Source: an uncultured Christensenellaceae bacterium
GTDB taxonomy: Bacteria; Bacillota; Clostridia; Christensenellales; CAG-314
NCBI GenBank assembly: GCA_910586625.1
Contig: CAJUIZ010000003.1
Span: 62,001 to 126,000 of the forward strand
DNA: 64,000 nt
Reading direction: 5' to 3'
Every line of letters starts with the position of its first letter. The first letter of the stretch is position 1. The notes under the pieces are model-generated. The model worked only from the letters and a program-made list of their open reading frames with translations, searched no databases and was not told the DNA's origin. The position numbers were made by a program, and so were the translations under genes. Below, in pieces: positions 60,771 to 64,000 of this stretch.

Positions 60771-62735
60771 TCAAACCAATTCGTCAAAGACGGCGTCCTT
60801 GTCCTTGTTGAAGTCGGCGTTGTCGGTAATGTACGCCTTGCGCGCGTCTATTTGGTCGCCCATAAGGGTGGTTACCATACGCTCGGCTTCGGATATATTC
60901 TCGATTGTAACGCGCATAAGCGTACGCGTTTCGGGGTTCATCGTGGTTTCCCACAGCTGCTCGGCGTTCATCTCGCCCAAGCCCTTGTAGCGCTGCAAGT
61001 CGTAGCCGCGGCCGAATTCCGACACAAGTTCTTGCAACTCGTAGTCGTCGTAGGCGTAGCGAATCTTGTCCTTTTTGGAAATCTTGTAAAGCGGGGGCAT
61101 ACCGATATAGACGTGTCCGTCGGTGATAAGCTCGCGCATATAACGGAAGAAAAACGTAAGCAAAATGGCTCTTATGTGCGCGCCGTCTTGGTCGGCGTCG
61201 GACAGGATGATTATTTTGTCGTATTTGAGATCGTCTATGTTGAAGTCTTCTTCGCCGATACCCGTATCCAAAGCGGAAATGAGCGAACGTATCTCTTCGT
61301 TGGCAAGCACTTGGTCGATACGCTTGCGTTCGGCGTTGAGCGGTTTACCGCGCAGGGGCAAAATAGCCTGAAAACGGCGGTTGCGCGCTTGTTTTGCCGT
61401 GCCGCCCGCGGAATCGCCTTCGACGATGAACAGCTCATTCTTGCCGGCGTCGCGCCCCGTGCAGCTTGCAAGCTTGCCTACCAACGTGGAATTGAATATA
61501 CTGTTCTTTTGACGGGTGACTTCCTTGGCTTTGCGCGCGGCTTCGCGCACCTTTGCCGAAGCGATGGACTTCTTGATTATCGTTTCCGCAGTAGCACTGT
61601 CCTGCTGCAACAAAGCGGTTAACGCTTCCGTGCCCAACGCTTCGCAGGCTATACGCGCTTCTACGTTGCCGAGCTTGGTTTTGGTCTGACCCTCGAACTG
61701 GACGTTTGCCATCTTTACGGACATAACAAGCGTTATGCCTTCGCGGAAGTCTTCGCCTATAAGGTTGTCTTCCTTGGCTTTGAGCAGATTTTTGGAGCGG
61801 GCGTAGTCGTTCATAACCTTGGTCATTGCCGTTTTAAGCCCCGTTTCGTGCATTCCGCCTTCGCCGGTCGGAATATTGTTGACGTATGAAATGAAGTTCT
61901 CCGTATAGTTGGATGTATATTGGAAGGCAAATTCCAATTCCAAAACGTCGTTTTTGCCCGACCAATACATAGGCGACAAATGCAGCGGAGCTTTGTTCTC
62001 GTTTAGATACAGCACAAAATCTCTCAACCCGCCTTCGTAGCAGAAGGACTCGGAAAAGGTGTCGCCGTCGTCGTTATACGCGCGTTCGTCCGTCAAAACG
62101 AACGTTATCCCCTTGTTAAGGAAAGCAAGCTCCTTGACGCGCTTGTGTATTACTTCGCGGTCCATTTGTATATTTTTGAAAACTCGGTTATCCGCAAGGA
62201 AAGTTATGGTAGAACCATGCTTGTCGGTAGAGCCTATCTTCGTCAGCTTGTCCTTGGGTACGCCGCTGTGTATCTTGCCCGTTTCGGGGTCGGCAGGACT
62301 GTGGAAATGCTGAACGTATTCGCTGCCATCCTTGCATACGTTAACCGTAAGCCAAGAAGAAAGCGCGTTGGTTACGCTTGCGCCGACGCCGTGCAATCCG
62401 CCCGAAAAGGTATAATTGTCGTTATTGAATTTGCCGCCGGCGTGCAGCTGCGTAAATACCACTTCTACGCCGGAAATCTTTAATTGCGGGTGTTCGTCGA
62501 CGGGTATGCCGCGTCCGTTATCCGTTACGGTTACGCTCTCGTCCTTGTGCAGAGTAATCTCTATCCTGTCGGCAAAACCGTTGGTAGCTTCGTCTACGGC
62601 GTTGTCCACTATTTCCCACAAAAGGTGATGAAGCCCCTTAACGCCCGTGGTACCTATGTACATACCGGGGCGCATACGCACGGCATCCAGACCTTCCAAA
62701 ACCTGTATGTCCTTCGCTTCGTAAGATTTACCCAT
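60771..62735 (-). CDS. parE: DNA topoisomerase IV subunit B (type IIA)
   Basis: A 654-residue ATPase subunit. The GHKL ATP site is EIVDNAVDEA, DNGRGIPVD and LHGVGASVTNALS; the metal-binding TOPRIM motif EGDSAGG is followed by DADQDGAHI. The C-terminus has KGLGEMNAEQLWETTM. The size and GLDAVRMRPGMYIGTTG pattern suit ParE; gyrB is not excluded by motifs alone. With parC it forms a decatenase. Confidence 0.85.
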   Translation of the reverse strand: MGKSYEAKDIQVLEGLDAVRMRPGMYIGTTGVKGLHHLLWEIVDNAVDEATNGFADRIEITLHKDESVTVTDNGRGIPVDEHPQLKISGVEVVFTQLHAGGKFNNDNYTFSGGLHGVGASVTNALSSWLTVNVCKDGSEYVQHFHSPADPETGKIHSGVPKDKLTKIGSTDKHGSTITFLADNRVFKNIQMDREVIHKRVKELAFLNKGITFVLTDERAYNDDGDTFSESFCYEGGLRDFVLYLNENKAPLHLSPMYWSGKNDVLELEFAFQYTSNYTENFISYVNNIPTGEGGMHETGLKTAMTKVMNDYARSKNLLKAKEDNLIGEDFREGITLVMSVKMANVQFEGQTKTKLGNVEARIACEALGTEALTALLQQDSATAETIIKKSIASAKVREAARKAKEVTRQKNSIFNSTLVGKLASCTGRDAGKNELFIVEGDSAGGTAKQARNRRFQAILPLRGKPLNAERKRIDQVLANEEIRSLISALDTGIGEEDFNIDDLKYDKIIILSDADQDGAHIRAILLTFFFRYMRELITDGHVYIGMPPLYKISKKDKIRYAYDDYELQELVSEFGRGYDLQRYKGLGEMNAEQLWETTMNPETRTLMRVTIENISEAERMVTTLMGDQIDARKAYITDNADFNKDKDAVFDELV

Positions 62736-63062
62736 ACTGTATTATTGCTCCTTAGAAATGTTTTGTCTTGCGTTCGAGCCGTACGCTCAATCCAACCGCC
62801 GAGAGCTGAATTTTAGTACGGCCAAGCGATACCGCCGCGCGTAAAAATTATTGTCGAAACGCGTCGCAAATATTCGCTTTGTTACGTTAAAATTATACCA
62901 TATCAGTACTGCGAAATCAAGCGTATGGTTTATATTTATTCACGAAAAATAGGGCAAATCGCCCGTTAGATTTGCCCATACACAGAAATTTGTATAATTA
63001 TGAGTAATGCGCATATTTATACAACGCTTATGCATAAATATACATTTGCGGAAACACAGCGT
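62736..63062. other. Gap between nagB and parE
   Basis: A mostly featureless 327-base stretch; on the minus strand a TATAAT-like box (62892-62897) may serve parE. A hairpin with arms GGGCAAATC and GATTTGCCC (62951-62959 and 62969-62977) is a plausible terminator for the nagB side. Confidence 0.45.
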
Positions 63063-63788
63063 TTAATTAAGCAGCGCTGCCGCGCTTTTGTCCAATACCG
63101 CCGTGCAGTCGGGGTGGCGTTGAAGCACGCTTGCGGGACAAGCGGCGGTGATTTCTCCGCGGATCATATTGTAAACGGCGCGCGCCTTGCCCGACCCGCT
63201 TGCAAGGACGACGACCTTCTTCGCCTTCATAATCTCCGATATGCCCATAGTTATCGCCCGAGTAGGCACTTCGGATACGTCGCCGAACAGTCTGGAATTA
63301 TCCGCGATGGTATTGGGCGTCAAGTCCACCACGTGCGTAACGGAATCGAAGGGGGTGTTCGGCTCGTTAAAGCCTATGTGTCCGTTGCCGCCCAAGCCCA
63401 ATATCTGCAAATCGCGCCGATAGCTTTGCAGCAGATTGGCATAGCGTTCGCACTCGTCCGCAAGCGAAGCGGCGGTACCGTTTGGAATAAAGGTGTTGTC
63501 CCCGTCTATGTCCACGTCGTCGAACAAATGCCGCCGCATAAAGTAAGCATAGCTTTGAACGTCGTCTTTATCCAACCCCACGTACTCGTCGAGATTGACC
63601 GCAGACACCTTGGCGAAGGACATTTTTTTGTCGCGGCAGAACTCTTTGAGCAGCTTGTAGCAGCCTATCGGCGTAGAACCGGTTGCAAGCCCCAACGTAG
63701 CGCGCGGATTAGCCTGCACCGTTGTTAGAACCATTTCTGCCACGATTTTGCTCATTTCGTCGTAATTTTCAGTTACTATTACTCTCAT
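63063..63788 (-). CDS. nagB: Glucosamine-6-phosphate deaminase
   Basis: A 241-residue enzyme turning glucosamine 6-phosphate into fructose 6-phosphate and ammonia. TLGLATGSTPIG is the phosphate loop; the catalytic Asp and His lie in NLDEYVG and GGNGHIGFNEPN. The short form lacks the allosteric C-terminal tail of enterobacterial NagB. GGAGAG precedes the ATG. No nagA is next to it in this window. Confidence 0.93.
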   Translation of the reverse strand: MRVIVTENYDEMSKIVAEMVLTTVQANPRATLGLATGSTPIGCYKLLKEFCRDKKMSFAKVSAVNLDEYVGLDKDDVQSYAYFMRRHLFDDVDIDGDNTFIPNGTAASLADECERYANLLQSYRRDLQILGLGGNGHIGFNEPNTPFDSVTHVVDLTPNTIADNSRLFGDVSEVPTRAITMGISEIMKAKKVVVLASGSGKARAVYNMIRGEITAACPASVLQRHPDCTAVLDKSAAALLN

Positions 63789-63944
63789 AGTACTCTCCGA
63801 ACGGTAATTTTTCGCAGATATTCGGCATTTTGCACCGCGTTCAAGCCGACTTGACGAAATTGAACCACGGCAAGCAACAAGCCTGACAGCAATAAATCAC
63901 CAGCACTATTTTACCACATTCGACCGCGCGGCGTAAAGTATTAT

Positions 63945-63973
63945 TTGACAAAGTTCTACAAAACGGATATAAT
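63945..63973 (+). promoter_or_regulatory. Consensus promoter for a gene beyond the window
   Basis: TTGACA (63945-63950) and TATAAT (63968-63973), spacer 17 bases, rightward. A GGAGAAAA ribosome site ends the window, so the gene starts just outside. Confidence 0.8.
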
Positions 63974-64000
63974 TTTACATATATCTGCAAACGGAGAAAA

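Noticed and set aside
60771..62735. Calling this gene gyrB with 58015 as gyrA
   Set aside because: The A subunit lacks the gyrase box QRRGGKG and the pair resembles ParE/ParC; the alternative is noted as possible for the B subunit.

Overview
This window reads as chromosome of a low-to-mid GC Gram-positive bacterium, most likely an uncultured Clostridia-type gut lineage. The support is the adjacent parE/parC pair, hexamer promoters of sigma-A type with 17-base spacers, AGGAG-type ribosome binding sites, lipobox lipoproteins instead of an outer-membrane system, an ECF-transporter S component, and a carbohydrate ABC importer run by a LacI repressor. The family-level placement is inference. Most genes lie on the minus strand.

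Layout. 0-5 kb: M3 oligopeptidase, alpha/beta hydrolase, SDR oxidoreductase, and a divergent XRE regulator/small-protein pair. 5-11 kb: a GIY-YIG gene bracketed by inverted repeats, an ABC-F ATPase, a P-type ATPase and hisS. 11-20 kb: sugar enzymes (pgi, GH3, GH13, manA), a GNAT acetyltransferase, a small secreted protein and repeat-rich gaps. 20-24 kb: an accessory stretch with a truncated TIR-like protein, a frameshifted gene, tRNA-Leu and tRNA-Arg each with a broken copy beside it, a double-HTH regulator and an isochorismatase-like hydrolase. 24-40.4 kb: a polysaccharide-utilisation locus. A seven-gene operon (binding protein, two permeases, ATPase, lipoprotein GH30, lipoprotein, cytoplasmic GH30), its LacI regulator and a 1,893-residue lipoprotein with two SGNH esterase domains share an operator close to TGTTAACGTTAACA. 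40.5-49 kb: hydrolase/PadR pair, ECF S component, glycosyltransferase plus fucose-isomerase-like protein, lysS, greA, a nucleosidase and tRNA-Gly. 49.8-52.8 kb: a complete preQ1 operon (queD, queE, folE, queC, queF) behind a structured leader with a terminator. 53-64 kb: an NAD synthetase with an N-terminal XRE DNA-binding domain, trmB, a second XRE regulator, an orphan barstar-like gene, parC, parE and nagB.

The gaps hold a set of short dispersed repeats, named R1 to R7 here. R1 has flanks GGCGTTC...CTCGGCTAAGGACAT. R2 has TTCTCC...GGTCGAAGTGACAT. R3 is runs of ATGCGTAAT followed by a GCCCGTT/AACGGGC terminator hairpin. R4 has CCAATCGCC...GGCGTTGGCA followed by GGGCTGTGCCC. R5 begins GACGGCGGAGAAGGGTTGCG. 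R6 has CGTCATTGCG...AAGCAAT. R7 has TTCGG...CCGAA...GTTGCG. In several families the flanks are constant while the hairpin stem between them is replaced by an unrelated but still self-complementary sequence. R1 copies sit in or next to all three tRNA loci.

The two observations I rate highest are the XRE-NadE fusion, whose own promoter -10 box lies in a perfect 11-base inverted repeat, and the stem-swapping mosaic repeats with their tRNA association.
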